Part shown: in pieces, positions 42,981 through 55,580 of the stretch
Layout of the letters: every line of letters starts with the position of its first letter
How positions within the stretch are numbered: position 1 is the first letter of the stretch
From: Pelargonium tetragonum
Lineage: Eukaryota > Streptophyta > Magnoliopsida > Geraniales > Geraniaceae
NCBI GenBank assembly: GCA_036897445.1
Contig: JAYMTL010000066.1
Span: 36,667 to 100,666, forward strand
DNA length: 64,000 nucleotides
Direction of reading: 5' to 3'
The notes under the pieces: model-generated
The model's database searches: none
The model's input: only the letters and a program-made list of their open reading frames with translations
Told to the model about the DNA's origin: nothing
Translations under genes and position numbers: made by a program

Positions 42981-45900
42981 CGAAGACACTAAAGGAAGAA
43001 CTAGAGCGTAAAACCACTTTTGAGAGATATAGAAGGGGTTCTCAGTCTAAAACTCTAAATAAATGCAAACTCTACTGAATGGGGAGCCCTTTTACAAGTT
43101 CTACAACAAAGGAAGAAAAGTTCGTGGAGCTCTATAAAATAGGGTCCTAATTCTAATTCCTGTTAAACTTTCAAGCTTAACTCCTTAAATTTTTTTGCAT
43201 TCCTTTTTTTAAGCAGCTCTTCCAATAGGGTTTGGGTTTTCATTGTACTCCAATACTTTAACAAGGACTCGAGGATAAACACTTTTTAACTGAGAATTCT
43301 TTAGCTTAAGGTCAATGGGGATTCTTTTCAATCTGTCTATTCAGGTTACCCTCTCTTGGATTACGTAACATGTGATTTATCTATATCTTGTGTTTGTTGG
43401 CTCTAATATTCTTAGTTATAGATTGAGTCTTTCCTGGGTTATATTGTCATTGTCCGGAATAAGGCATAATTGGCGGGTCTACTACTAAGTAATAAAGAAT
43501 TGAATACCTTTTTGTTTGGTGTAACTTTCTTAACATAATTTTGCGAGTTTAGAAGTCAGAACAAGCTTTCTCTTATCTTTCCTTTTCAGTAGGATCCCTC
43601 AGTTATAAGCTTGGGGACTCACGAAAAATAGAAATGGATTTCCGAAAGAAATCGTCTAAAAGAATCTAGTATCGGGTGCCCTAATTTCTTCTTTTTTATT
43701 AAGGAGTAAAAGCCAGCCCCTCCAAACCTTGGCAAACTCTGGTTGTTACTCTATACTTATGAAACGAAAAGTCTTCAAAATAAAAATGACCCCAGAGTCT
43801 AGAATATTTAGGTCGTAAAAAAGCATTCTCCTTAAGCAAAAAGAGGGCTTTAGTTACCTCTTTTTTTGATGACATGTTATGACTTGATTTACTTTTTTTT
43901 AAGAATACAATTTACTAAGAAACTTGAGTCAAGAGTTTTTGATAAAATATCCAAATTATCTTTTACTTTACTCCTCTACTTTTCTTTTTTCGCTAAGTTT
44001 TCTTAAATCCCTAAATTCAAGGAAAAACTATGAGGGGATACCCTTTGAAAAGATTCGAGTCCTCTTTTATTCTTAGTACTCATACTTTTAACTACAGTAG
44101 CTACACTTTAGAGTCTAAGGAAACCCGGTAAGTAATCCTAGATATCCTTTTCTTTCTTTGTTTCTATTAAGCAAAACAAGTGCAAAGTTTCCGCGGGCGA
44201 TCTTAGCCCTATTTGAAAGACGATGTCCTATATTAAATTTAGCAGCAACGACTTTTACTGAAACTACTAGAAAAAACAAAAACAGCATAGAAGAAGTCTC
44301 ATCAATAAAGTATCTATTAGCTTTTTTTTAATAAGAGTTTTAACGTCTTTATAAGCTTTTATACTTGTATTTAGCAAATAAAGTAGCAACAACTACCTTC
44401 CTAGAAAACGCTTCTAATTTCAAAATAAAACCCAAGCCTACATCCCACAAAGACTTGTCGTAAAATTACTTACTAATAAAGGAAATCCCTTTTAGTAATA
44501 AGTATACAGGATCCTCCTCTATTTAACAAGTACCCAAGTAATAGGAAATTCCAAAAAAGTAAAAAGCACTAAGTAATTTACACGAAATCTTGTTACTTAT
44601 CCAACCGAAATTAGCATACTCTCACGACAAAAACTAGAAACTCTAATCTATTCATCTCTTAAATTATGTCTCTTTTTTTTAGTACAATCCCTCAAAAGAT
44701 TCAGAAGGGGGTCCTTTATTACACCGGGGCCCAAAACTAAGAATGTATATTCCTATTAGTTTAGTGACAGTTATCACTTCCCGAGGGATCCCTCAAAATC
44801 AAACTCCCGGAATTTCTACTCCTAAAAAAAATGACTACACTATGCTTACAAAGGTTTTTTATACATATAGACTAAAAAGCCATAGAGTCTAGGCACCTAG
44901 TTAATAAAAAAGAATAGAGGAGCTTCGCTTTAGAACAAAAAACCAAAAAGAGTACCAGATAGAGGTAGGTAAGATTCTTATTATAAAGAAGCTGCTTTCT
45001 AAATTATACCTTTAAGGGTCTTTATCTATGCAACTTTTACAGGTAGTCTAAATTACTAAAATGTGAAAAATGAAAAAGATAAAAGGAGATACCCTTCTTT
45101 TTATGCATGCTAAATGAGTTTTTTAGAAAGAGAGTCCCCCGATAAGTCACAAGGTAGGGTAGGTCAAGGAGCATAAATAAAGCGAGGTTCGTAGCAACTT
45201 CAATAGAAAAACCTGGTAAAAGTTATAGTGTCTAGTCTCGCAGTTAAAGCGTATGCCAGTCCTTATTTATATTATACCGGGACTTTTCGTATCTTGTAAA
45301 AACTCAGGATTTAGACGTAGTCTCTAATTCTTCTTAGAAAGGTATCTTTTTTTACTCCACAAGTTATTTTACCTTATATAAAAATCTTTCATGCAGAACT
45401 TTATAAGTCTAACTAAAAGAAAAGAACGGTGATAGAACCAGAAATCCCTTTAGCTCTAATAAGGAGAATTCCTTAGATCTGTCAAACTCTATTTTGAAAA
45501 ATATAGTAAGCTTGTAGGCATTAACTCTAGAACGAGTTGGTTGCTAAAATCACACTTTTCAGTCTCTTGTTATAATCGGCCTGCAGAGTTTACCAGGATG
45601 ATTCATAAAAACTCAATTTTATTTTGAGCCTAAAGGTGCTATCACGTAACAAAAAAGAAATTCTCGTACTTCTTTAAATTGAAAGTTTGGTTTACATGGG
45701 GGAGGGGGAGTACTGCGCACCTACTAACTAGAGTAACTCTAGTGAAATGAAAAGCTTCTCTGGGGATTTTTTATTTAAGGCTGTTCCTAATCTTTTTTTA
45801 AGATAGTTATACTTAATTTAGTTTCGGTTTCAGTCTTCTATTTTCTAAGTAAGGAAAGGAAGTGTACTAACTACAAGAAATGCATAAAGTATAGCAGTTA

Positions 45901-46431
45901 CCCAGGCTAAGAAGAAAGCTATGGTAGGGATACATAGGAATGAAAAAGGAGTGATTTATAGAAGTTCTTTCATTCTTTAAATGTTTTGTCTCTCGTCTTT
46001 CTTTTCTAATTCAAGGTTGCATGCAGAATTCTATATAAAATTTGATAAAGAATACTAAACTAGTCAAGTCAAAACCTAGTTCTTTTAAAGTTGGCTAGAG
46101 TCTTTTGAATACCAAGATAGTTCTACAAGGGATGTTCCCTTTAGTGTATATACTACTATCTAGAACTCTAATAAATAGTAACCAGATTGAGCTTGCCGAT
46201 TCCTTAATCGGAGATCCTAAAGTTTTGCAAAATTTCAAAATAAAAAGAAATCTCTATCTACCATTCCCCAAATTAAGTCTGCACTGTTAAGTACGAGACA
46301 GAACCCTGTTTTATGCTATCTCTATTACAAAAAAGGAAAAACCTAGGCGTATAAGCTAGACTAAAGTCTTACATTACAAGGAGTCAAATTCTATTAACCC
46401 AAACTCTTGAAAAAGTGGAGTTGAGTTAAAA

Positions 46432-46452
46432 GAGCCCTTTTAGGAAGGGTTT
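46432..46452. other. 8-bp hairpin
   Basis: GAGCCCTT pairs with AAGGGTTT (two G-T pairs) around TTAGG. It is a member of the recurring AAAGRGYCCTTTT-like clusters. Confidence 0.4.
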
Positions 46453-49293
46453 ATGGCCTTTTGTGGAATACTCTTTTTTGTTACTTAAATTGAAATAGAG
46501 GCAAAACTTCATAAGAGGGTGTATCTTGGGGGATTTACTCGAAAGAAAAAAGGAATATCAGGACCCTTCCTCCATTAGATTCTTAGTTCCTGCTTAAGCT
46601 ACTTTCAGTTTCCTCCTACCGGAGGCAATAAATCCTTTCTTTTACAAACCCCGAAAATTGTCATAAAGAAAGATTTTTGTCAAAAATGAAGTCTTATTTT
46701 AAGAGTATATCATAGTAATCTTGGATGCAAAGGTTCTCAAATCTAGTATTTGTTACAAGACTTTCGAGAAAGGCCTTTTATGTATCCTGTTTTTGACTTC
46801 TTTTTATATAAATTAATAACTATTAAAATTTTCTTTAACATCTACACTTCCTTGTGGCCCTTTGTACTTGGCATCTTGTCAATAACGAAGGGTCCCTTGT
46901 CTATAAATAAGATAGAGAGAAAGAGTAAGAGCGCTCGTAGGGTCTTTTGGTTATAACCCATCCTATTCGGGGCTTACCTAAGAGTCCTTTATTCGAAATT
47001 CCACGAAAAGGCATATCTGAATAACGTTAAAAGTAGGAAATATATACCATGTAATGCTTAGTCAATCAAGGGTCTGGTTAAAATAGGGGTAGGTACAGCT
47101 TAATGCATATACAAAAAAAGCAGGGGACTTCTTGGACTCTTATTCCTAGTGAGTTTTGATCTTTGGTTGCAGAGTGGTATTTCTAATAAAAACAAGGGAG
47201 ATTGCTACTTATTTAGACTCTCTTTAATTACTCTTTCTCAAAAGCCATAAATTATATACAAGCTATCTGATAGAGATTTCCTTAACCCAAGGTGTACTAC
47301 TCAAGTCTTACAACGGGTTTCTTTAAAATACTGATAAAATAGAAATGAAATCCTTTCTAGTTGTGTTAGATACTTGCCGAGGTCCTATATGATTCTTATC
47401 TTACACGAGTAAGGAGTCTCTCTTCCCCTCACTGAAAGATTGAATATTTGTTAGAACATAAATAACAGCTTTATATGGAATACTGACTGACTCAAGTCCC
47501 CATCCCCGGGAAATTAAGGGGGATTCCTCTTACTTCTATGATTCCGATTCTTAGCACTCCGGCCTCAAACAAACCTTTCTTGGATTTGAATACCCTGTTT
47601 ACTCTATTTTCTGCTCCTGCTTACTCACCTTCGTACTTTTCGAAACTATAAAAAAGGTAAAGAACCCAGCCTTATAAAAAAATCACACTTGAAGAATCTC
47701 TGGCCATAAATTTAATTTAAAGAGTTGCTGGATTGTAGTCGATAGGTATACTTTTTTTTAGTTCCGAAGTACTCTTTTTGAAACATATGAAACTGCGGGA
47801 GTTCCCTCATTATCATTATAGTAGTTTTAGGATTATAAGAGGAATCAGATAGAACTAGAGGGCCCTAAAATAGAGTATCCAGCATTGTTTTACCTTATAA
47901 AAAGAAACTAGTACTCTGCACTCTTTCAAGTTATTCTTAGTCTTAGAAGTGTTACCTCTTGTAGCTAATGTATTTTGTACTCTGTCTAGTCTAAAAAGAG
48001 AGAGAGCCCTCTTAACTTTATTTATCCTATACTCATATACTAAAAAGGTTTTTCGTGTGTGTGTGGTTGCTCCAGCAAGAATTGCTCAAATTCTTAAGTG
48101 CATTTATCGCAGCAATTTTTAGATCTAAGAAGTGGAAAGATTTAGCAGGCTTTAAGGTATACCTAGAGACTCCCTTTTAGTCAGTCGAAAAGTACAAGCT
48201 TTCTTGGAAGACTCTACTCGTTTTTATAGGCAATTGTTAACTAAGGTGTATAAGTCTGCGAACGTATCACAATTAAATCGGTGATTGATAAAGAGTACTT
48301 TATATACAAAAGATCCAAAAGTTAGCTTATCCCTTTGAATTGCCAACGGGTGCTTTTTTTAGGGAGTACTGAGTGGTACTTGAGAGCTAACTTTTATAGG
48401 GATACGGAAGCTCTAAGTTAATTAGGAATTTGCTCTTCAATATTTTTTAAAGTACTTTGAATTGAGCTAGATTTCCCGCTGCTATCTTTTTTTTTTCTTT
48501 TTTTTCCGCACTCGCAGAAAGCCCAGTTTTTAATATTCGTTTAAATAAATTCCCTTCTGGTACCGATAATTTGCAGTGAGTATTATTTGCAAGCCCCCAT
48601 AGCCGGTTTTTATATTCTATAAAACTCTACCAAGGAAAGGAAAAGCTTTTAACTTCCTAATCTACCTAAGCTCCTGTAGTTTAATCTTTTCAAAGGACTG
48701 TAACTAAGAAGTCTTACAAAAACCTGTCTATGCTTTTCGAATTTCCTATATTTAATTACCCCGTTAGCTTGGCGAGGAAGTATGCAAGACTTGACTCCTC
48801 GATTAAGAATTCCCTACGCCTAGACTAATTACCCATTTGAATAGCTAACAAATTCACTTACACAGGGCCCTAAACCTATTGACCAACAGTACTCCAGGTT
48901 TCCTGGGACCTATATAGTAGAATACTAAGAGTCATTTTTTTTAATTGCCCGAAATGTAGAGCTAAAATCTCACCTTACTTCTTGCCCAAGTATTCCCAAA
49001 CTTTTAAATCTTTATCGCTCGTCAATCTTTTTTTAGACTGCCAAACCCGCTCGCGTTCGTCACTAGCTCCTTCTCTTACTAGTTTATTCTAAGCATTTCT
49101 GTATTAGGTTTAATCCCTTAGTTAGTCCAGGAACATCTTCTAGGGTTTATATGGGTTAAAGCACGCATCCTTTATTTACCAAAGCAGGAGTTCGAATCAA
49201 ATAGTACAATCTCGAAACTTTTTGAGTAAAAACCAAGCCAAGTGCCCTTTGCCTTGGAGAAGGATACAAAATTATCTATTAGTTCAACTTGGT

Positions 49294-49313
49294 AAAAAAA
49301 ATATATATATATA
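49294..49313. repeat. A-tract and (AT)n microsatellite
   Basis: AAAAAAA is followed directly by about six AT units. It is probably length-variable. Confidence 0.7.
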
Positions 49314-52300
49314 GTCCGTAACAGAGATTTGACACTGAATTTTTCCTGGTTAACGAATTATCTTTTGCTACCAGAATCTTGAGTTACGAAGGTTTTGCCT
49401 TGAGTAATTTACTTTATCTAAATCTATCTAAAAAGAGTCCCTTTTTTACAAGACAAGATATAAAAGGGGTTCCCAGAGATTTACTTTTTACTCTTCACCC
49501 TGGGTAAACAAGCTACAGAGGCTCCTTTGTTTTTTAATAACTGGATGTATAAAGAAGTATATTCTAATTCATATTCATAGTTAGTAACTACTTCCCTAAA
49601 AAGGTTTAAGCCTCCTATTAAAGTTAGCCCTTGAACCCGAAATACAGTACAGTAGAGTGAAATATCTTATCTGAGTAAGTAAAACTACTGAAGATAATAG
49701 AAATTTCTTTTTAGAAGGACTGCGCCAGTTAACACAGTACTAGATATCCCTCTTTCTTTACTTTTTTTCCTTTTCGGGTTCCTACTATTCAAGGGTAAGA
49801 GACTCTATACCAGCAGCAAAAAGGTTCCAAGCCCAAAAGTACGCTAGATTTCGAATTTCCCCTACGGGTTCTTAATCTTTTTTGTATAACTTACAGCGTG
49901 ATTTCATATCCCCTTAGGATTTAAATACTACATAAGTTCTTTATTTATACTTGAGTACAAAATTAGATTGAGTCCTCTTAAAAGAGACTTTTAAGTAAAA
50001 TTTTTATCGTGTTTGTAGGTTTTTTTCGAAATTCTCAAACGGAGTAAAAAAGACTTTAAAATGTCCTTGTCAAGGGGTGTTGTTTATTTATTATAGTATC
50101 AAACCCCGAGTATCCTAAATGAGTGATTATAATATATTTACGGATTTACTCTTTCAACGGGGCCTTTAACTCGTAAAGCTATTGGAGCAGCTTTTTGGCA
50201 TAAAAATACCAGCGACCTAACAACTTGCTCACTTTTTTTTATATTACCTTTGCGACTTATCCTTTATTTGGAGTTTTGGTAAACCTTGAGTACCAAGAAA
50301 GGAAGAAAGACTCATGTATATTGTGAAATAGCCTTTTTTGGTACAGAGTAGAGAAAGCAAACAAGAGTCAAGAGTAGGGAATTTCAGTTTTTAAGTTTTG
50401 GGTCAGACTCTATAACTAAAGACCTTTAGACTTCCCGCTTTATCGTATAATACAACCTGAGGAGTACAAGTACTACACCCGTATTCAAAAATTTTATTAC
50501 GCTGCTTCTTTTTAGATTCACTTTCGACACGGATTACTTCACTTCTAATCTTAGTGCTATGGAAAAGTTTATAGCCTAAAAAACACAAGTAGAAGTGACA
50601 TTTTTTCGAGTTTATCTAAAACAACGGTAGGACTAAATTCAAAAAATTTTAGAGTCTTGTAAATTATACTCGGAAAAGGATCCCTCGGGATTTAGGGGAC
50701 TTTAGTAGGGTCGCGCGAAGCGAGTATAGCTTATAAGAAAGGCATGAAGGTTTAGAAGAATTTTTATGGCTTTAGAAACTAAGTCTTACTCTGTTTCCAT
50801 ATTGTGGTTAAAAACATTCAAGGAATAAACAAGAAATTAAGGAGTCTTAAGATGTGTTCCTAAGATTAGCATTTGACTGTACAAGAGCCTAATATATCTC
50901 GATAAAACTTACTTATAAGAATTGAAAGGCTCTTGAAACCCATCCTAAAAAGGAGACCTTTACTCTTTTGAGCAAGAAAATTACCTTTACTAAAAACTCA
51001 AACTATATTACTAAATGTTATAAAGAGTTTGAGTTTTAAAGGAATTCCTATTGATTTGAATAATGCAAAAGTTCTTCCCTAGAATAGCTTAAACCACAAG
51101 AGGTCTCTTTATCTTTAGGCTGTTGGAGTCAATATTTACTACATAATCCTAAAAAGCCTTGTCCTTGAATACCCTGAACCTGAAATTAACAGGGAACCTA
51201 CCTTATTCTGGAATACTAAAAAGCTACCGGGAAACTCTTCTAAAAATCTAGCTTCCCCTAAAGCTTAAAGGAGTGCCCTAACTTAGTGAGTTTAGAACTC
51301 CCAGCTCTGTAAAAGTACTACAACCAAAATCCTTGATCAGTGAATTAAAAAGCCTCCACAACGGGAGAAACTTCCCATATTGTACCTGTCTTGATAATAC
51401 TACGAGCCTTGCCCTTGTAAATCTTACTCTAAAAATGTAACTTGCTCTTGAGGTGCAGGAGAGTAAAGAACACACGAAAGCAAAAGAAAACCTTTATATC
51501 TTTATATGAATATCCTCTAAAAAGGATATAAACCTAAATGAATCTACTGCCACTTAGAATACCTAGTGCAGTCAATTCTCTTTTCATAATTATAAAATCA
51601 AAAGTCAAAACCCTTCTTTAGTTATGGAATTCCCGTTTATACTATATACTAAATTTATAAAAGAACTAGTAAGAGACAACAAAGGGGTTCTCACAAGTAA
51701 AACGAACTAAGTTAAGTTTTTAGAAAGCTATAACAAAGCCATCTTAATAATTTAATAAAGTACACGCACACATATAGTATAGGGTAGTATATGGAGGCGG
51801 CTCCTAAGTTAGATCCCTAACCAAGGCAGTTTTTATTAAAAGATCGCGGCTCATAGTAAAGAAAGACTCAATCAAGTTAATCTGGAGACCTAGGGAATGT
51901 AACTCCTTATTATATATTATAACTTTGAAGTGGAATAAAAAGACTTGATAATAGCCAGATTGTCCAATTTAAGGAAAAAAGCAAATCAATCTACTCAATC
52001 TACTTTAAGTTTAAGGGAGACAAGAAGCCCCTTTGATCCAAAAGTTTTAGCAAACCAAACTTCAGTACCTTTAATAGCACAAAATTCGGGAAACTCAATC
52101 TTCTACGGAAAGAGAAGCTTTTATGCCTACGTCAATAAAGTTCTACTTCTATAAGTATAAGGGTTATTAAAAGAGCCCTCTATATTATAAAGTGGATTTT
52201 TTATATAGTGTAGTGGCGCTTTAAATTCCTTTTTATTGAAGAGTTCTCTGGTCCTGAATTCTTTTTTAGAAAAAAAAAATAGAAAGAAAATCTCACTTCA

Positions 52301-52384
52301 TTTAGACAAGGAAACTTTACTGCTAGAATCTCTTAATTTCTTTAATAGAGTAGTGTTAATTAAGTCCACGAAGTCCCTTGTTGA

Positions 52385-52404
52385 TTAAGCTAAGATTAGC
52401 TTAA
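52385..52404. other. Perfect 8-bp hairpin
   Basis: TTAAGCTA pairs with TAGCTTAA around AGAT. No gene is adjacent. Confidence 0.5.
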
Positions 52405-55380
52405 AGTAGGGCACTAGATATCTCTCCACTTATTATATTATTACAGAACGAAATAAGTTTAAGTTCTCAAAAAAGAAGAATCTTGATATTTGATCCGTTT
52501 CCTAGGGAAATACTTACTCAGACTTAGAATTTTTTATTAAAGCCACTGAAGTGAAGTATTAAGCTAAGCAGGTTTATTTATCTAAGAGCACAGGGTCCTT
52601 CTTGTAGTATTAAAGTCAACTCTCAGTTACGTTAAGCTTTATTTAATAACTAACCCTAGGACTTTTTTTCATTAAGAGGTATGTATGAACATTTAAAAAG
52701 GGGAGGCTTCGAAAAAGTGTTAACTTGTAGAGAAAAAATAGCTCTTAGACCAAAATTTTTACTATCCTGATCCATATAGGATATCGTAAATGGCGGGTTA
52801 CTTCGGTTGGAATACTCTATTGTGATGTGGTGCATTGACCTATTTTATATAAATTTACCACTATGACATCGGTTATACTTCTCTTGTAGATAGGGTTTTA
52901 TTCACGAATTTACCATTAACTTTCAGCTAATTTCAGGTATCTTTTAAACAACCTCTTAACTTTGGCACTGAATTTTGGGTATTCAAAAATCTCCTGCCCC
53001 GTGCTCGAGGGAGGTTCTTTCCTTTTTATGATATAAAAAATCTGATTATCACTGATATTCTTTTAGAGGAGTAGAACTTGCAGCTTTATTTATATATAAA
53101 GGCATCTATTTACTTTTTTCGTTGATATTAAAGGTTATAAGGACCCCCGGGAAGACTCCTTATAAAGAAGAGGAACAAAAAAGATTTTAGTTTCGTAAGT
53201 CCAAATGTCTTTTTACCACTACCAAGGGTTCTAAAGTTTATAAAGGGCTCCTTTTTTGGAAACTTTCCTTTTAATAGGATGCTTTATGCGAGTTAATCGG
53301 TGGAAAAGGGTTTGATTCCTTGTATATATTTCTTTTTAACTAGATTAGAAAATTAGGTAAATACTTATATATAAATGAAATGAGCCCTCTGTTATCTAGG
53401 TATAAAGGAGCTAGAGCTCTTTATTTTAAGACCCAAATTTGAGTAAGCTACGACTACTCTAAGTTTCTGATTTATTAACAAAAGGAGTTATTCTAGGATT
53501 TAATAAGGTAATAAGATTTTTGTCATTCATCGTATTGCCGGTCTATGGGACATGCTTATCAGAAAAGCTATGCCACAGTCAAAAGGGATTAAGGAAATCT
53601 TTAGATTATACCCACTGCTGTTTTTATTTCTATAGATAAGAAACACGAATCCACCTCTTTTTGGATCCCAACCCTAGTGTACGAGAAGTACAGAAGGCTT
53701 AATAATAAGTAGGTTCTACCCGTAGCCATATATAGATAAATAAGTTGCAATAATAAAAGTAGATAAAAACCGGCTCTAGCGAGCTTATGCGCCATTTTGC
53801 TTGCAGGGCTTGAAACTATGTTTTTAAGGTTTAATTAAGATGAGTACTTCGTTTTTTATAATAGCGCATTTTACGAGTATTTTAGTAGAAAAAGAAAAAA
53901 GAAAGAGGTCTTCTTTATAGTCTAGCTTTGTCTTCTTGCTTTTCTTTTTAGAGTTTAGAGTTTTCATTCCTTATAAAAGTACTTTTAAGGATGAAGTATA
54001 ATAAAGGGTTCCTCATTCAGGAATTTGCTATAAAAAAGGGATTCCCCCTAGGATTTCATTCCTGGTAATAGAGCAAGGTATAATACTGGAAAACTGTCCA
54101 GTGTTTGTGAAATAAGTTTCTTACTACAAGAAAAGTAAGTAAAGAGTCCCCTTCAAAGCCCTTATAACTCCAATTACATTTCTTTCTTTTTAGTGGTAGA
54201 GCAAAACTTCAAAATTACCCTTTATATTCATACCTAGCAGAGAAAGTCAAAGATATCTAGTACCTCGAGATACCCTGTAAACGGACTGCGTACTCTTCTT
54301 TATAGCAGGAAACCGGGGAGCTTTTATACTGGTAAGAAAGACGACAAAGGGTAGGTTTTTGCAGGGACTTTTATTACATGAAAACATAAAAGCTTCTCTT
54401 AATACACCAGTGTCTCCTTCAATTATCGGTAATCCCTATTTCTTCCTTTCTTATAAGGAATTCCCCTACAAAAAGTAAAAAGCTCAGTTGTCTGTCAATG
54501 TTGGTAACTTTTAGACTTTCTAGTGCTTTTAAACCCTGTTATATAACTATCTCTTTTTTTAAGAATATATATATAGGGAAGAATCCCAAAAAGAAACTTT
54601 TATTTTAAAACCCAGAGCATACCTAAAACCTATATCTACTGGATAGTTTTTCTTAAGACTTAAGAATTTGACTTACAATATAGACAAAGTATTCTCGTAA
54701 ATAAATGCAAACTATTTACTTTAATTCTTTTTCTTTTTAGTCAAAATTCTCTTAATAACAGAGCTGTCCTTATAGCTTGGTAAATGCAGAAAAAAGTATC
54801 TAGTACAAACTGAAAAATGCTATTAGTATTAGATAGACCTTTCCCAAAACCATAATATAGGGTTCATACTCGGTTATAAATTAAAAAGCCATTTTTTGGG
54901 ACCTTTTCTTGTGTGATAACACTTTGTTTACGTACTTTAGGTTTTTATTGAGAGATTTTTTATCTTTTTGTTCCGCTAAGATTTTAAGGAAGAAGTTGAA
55001 GCAAAAGTCAGTTTTGTATTTGTAGGAGCCTTTTTCTATAAGGTTTCGAATTGAGTCTTAAGAAAAACAAAAAGAGGTATTCTGAAGCGTATAGCTTTTA
55101 AGTAAGAAGAACAGATACATAAGAAAGCTCTTAGTTTAGTAAGGTTTTAGAATCCCTTTAGAGGAAGAATTCTAGTTTCAGTAGTAGGAGATAGGGTTTT
55201 TTCCTAGATCGGTCAATAAGAAAAAGTTTGAGGGGTAAAGCAGAAAGGGGTCCTTTTATACTAAATAGGAACTGACAAACTGAGAGGTTCAATAATCAAT
55301 AAGAAGGAATCTCCATTTTGCTTTCAAATATGAAATAGAAAGTCTTATTTATATCAAGGAAAGGGGCTTGGGCTAAGCAC

Positions 55381-55432
55381 TTTCTCAGCCTGTTTTCAGT
55401 TAGCAGGTTTCTTGGTGCCATTAATGGAAAGG
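55381..55432 (-). repeat. Repeat E, inverted copy
   Basis: The + strand reads CAGCCTGTTTTCAGTTAGCA then GGTTTCTTGGTGCCATTAAT. The reverse complement of copy 1 reads TTAGCCTTTTCAGTAAGCAG then GTTTTCCTTGTGCCGTTATT. The match is clear and the orientation is opposite. It lies in a T/G-polar block, as expected if polarity follows element orientation. Confidence 0.6.
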
Positions 55433-55440
55433 GATGAAAC

Positions 55441-55580
55441 AGAATTAGAATAATTAGAAAGGGCTCTGAAATCGGGTCGACTTACAACCCAAAAAGCGGA
55501 TATGACATTCTAGTTCTAGATAGAGGTTTTGGGACTGTTTGCTTGAACTTGTCTTCCTCTTTATATTCTGTCTTTTTCTT
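55441..55580 (+). repeat. Repeat A copy
   Basis: GACATTCTAGTTCTAGATAG (55504-55523), AGGTTTTGGGACTGTTTGCT and TGAACTTGTCTTCCTCTTTA reproduce the repeat A core. It sits about 70 bp downstream of a repeat E copy (55381-55432) and just upstream of a (TAG)n-rich stretch. Confidence 0.65.

Larger units (their letters stand above)
35951..54900. other. Long AT-rich gene desert with G/C clusters
   Basis: Nearly 19 kb without a recognisable gene, RNA or intact repeat. The texture is AT-rich DNA with short GGRNNYCC-like clusters every few tens of bases. Small C/A-polar patches occur at about 47.5-47.66 and 48.65-49.1 kb. Perfect hairpins occur at 42961-42980 and 52385-52404, a GC-containing one at 46432-46452, an A-tract plus (AT)n run at 49294-49313 and a (GT)n run at 48056-48065. 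The ORFs at 36053-36331 (minus), 38998-39216, 46105-46290, 46750-46956, 50403-50588, 51278-51475, 51945-52154 and 53601-53795 show no recognised features. Confidence 0.55.
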
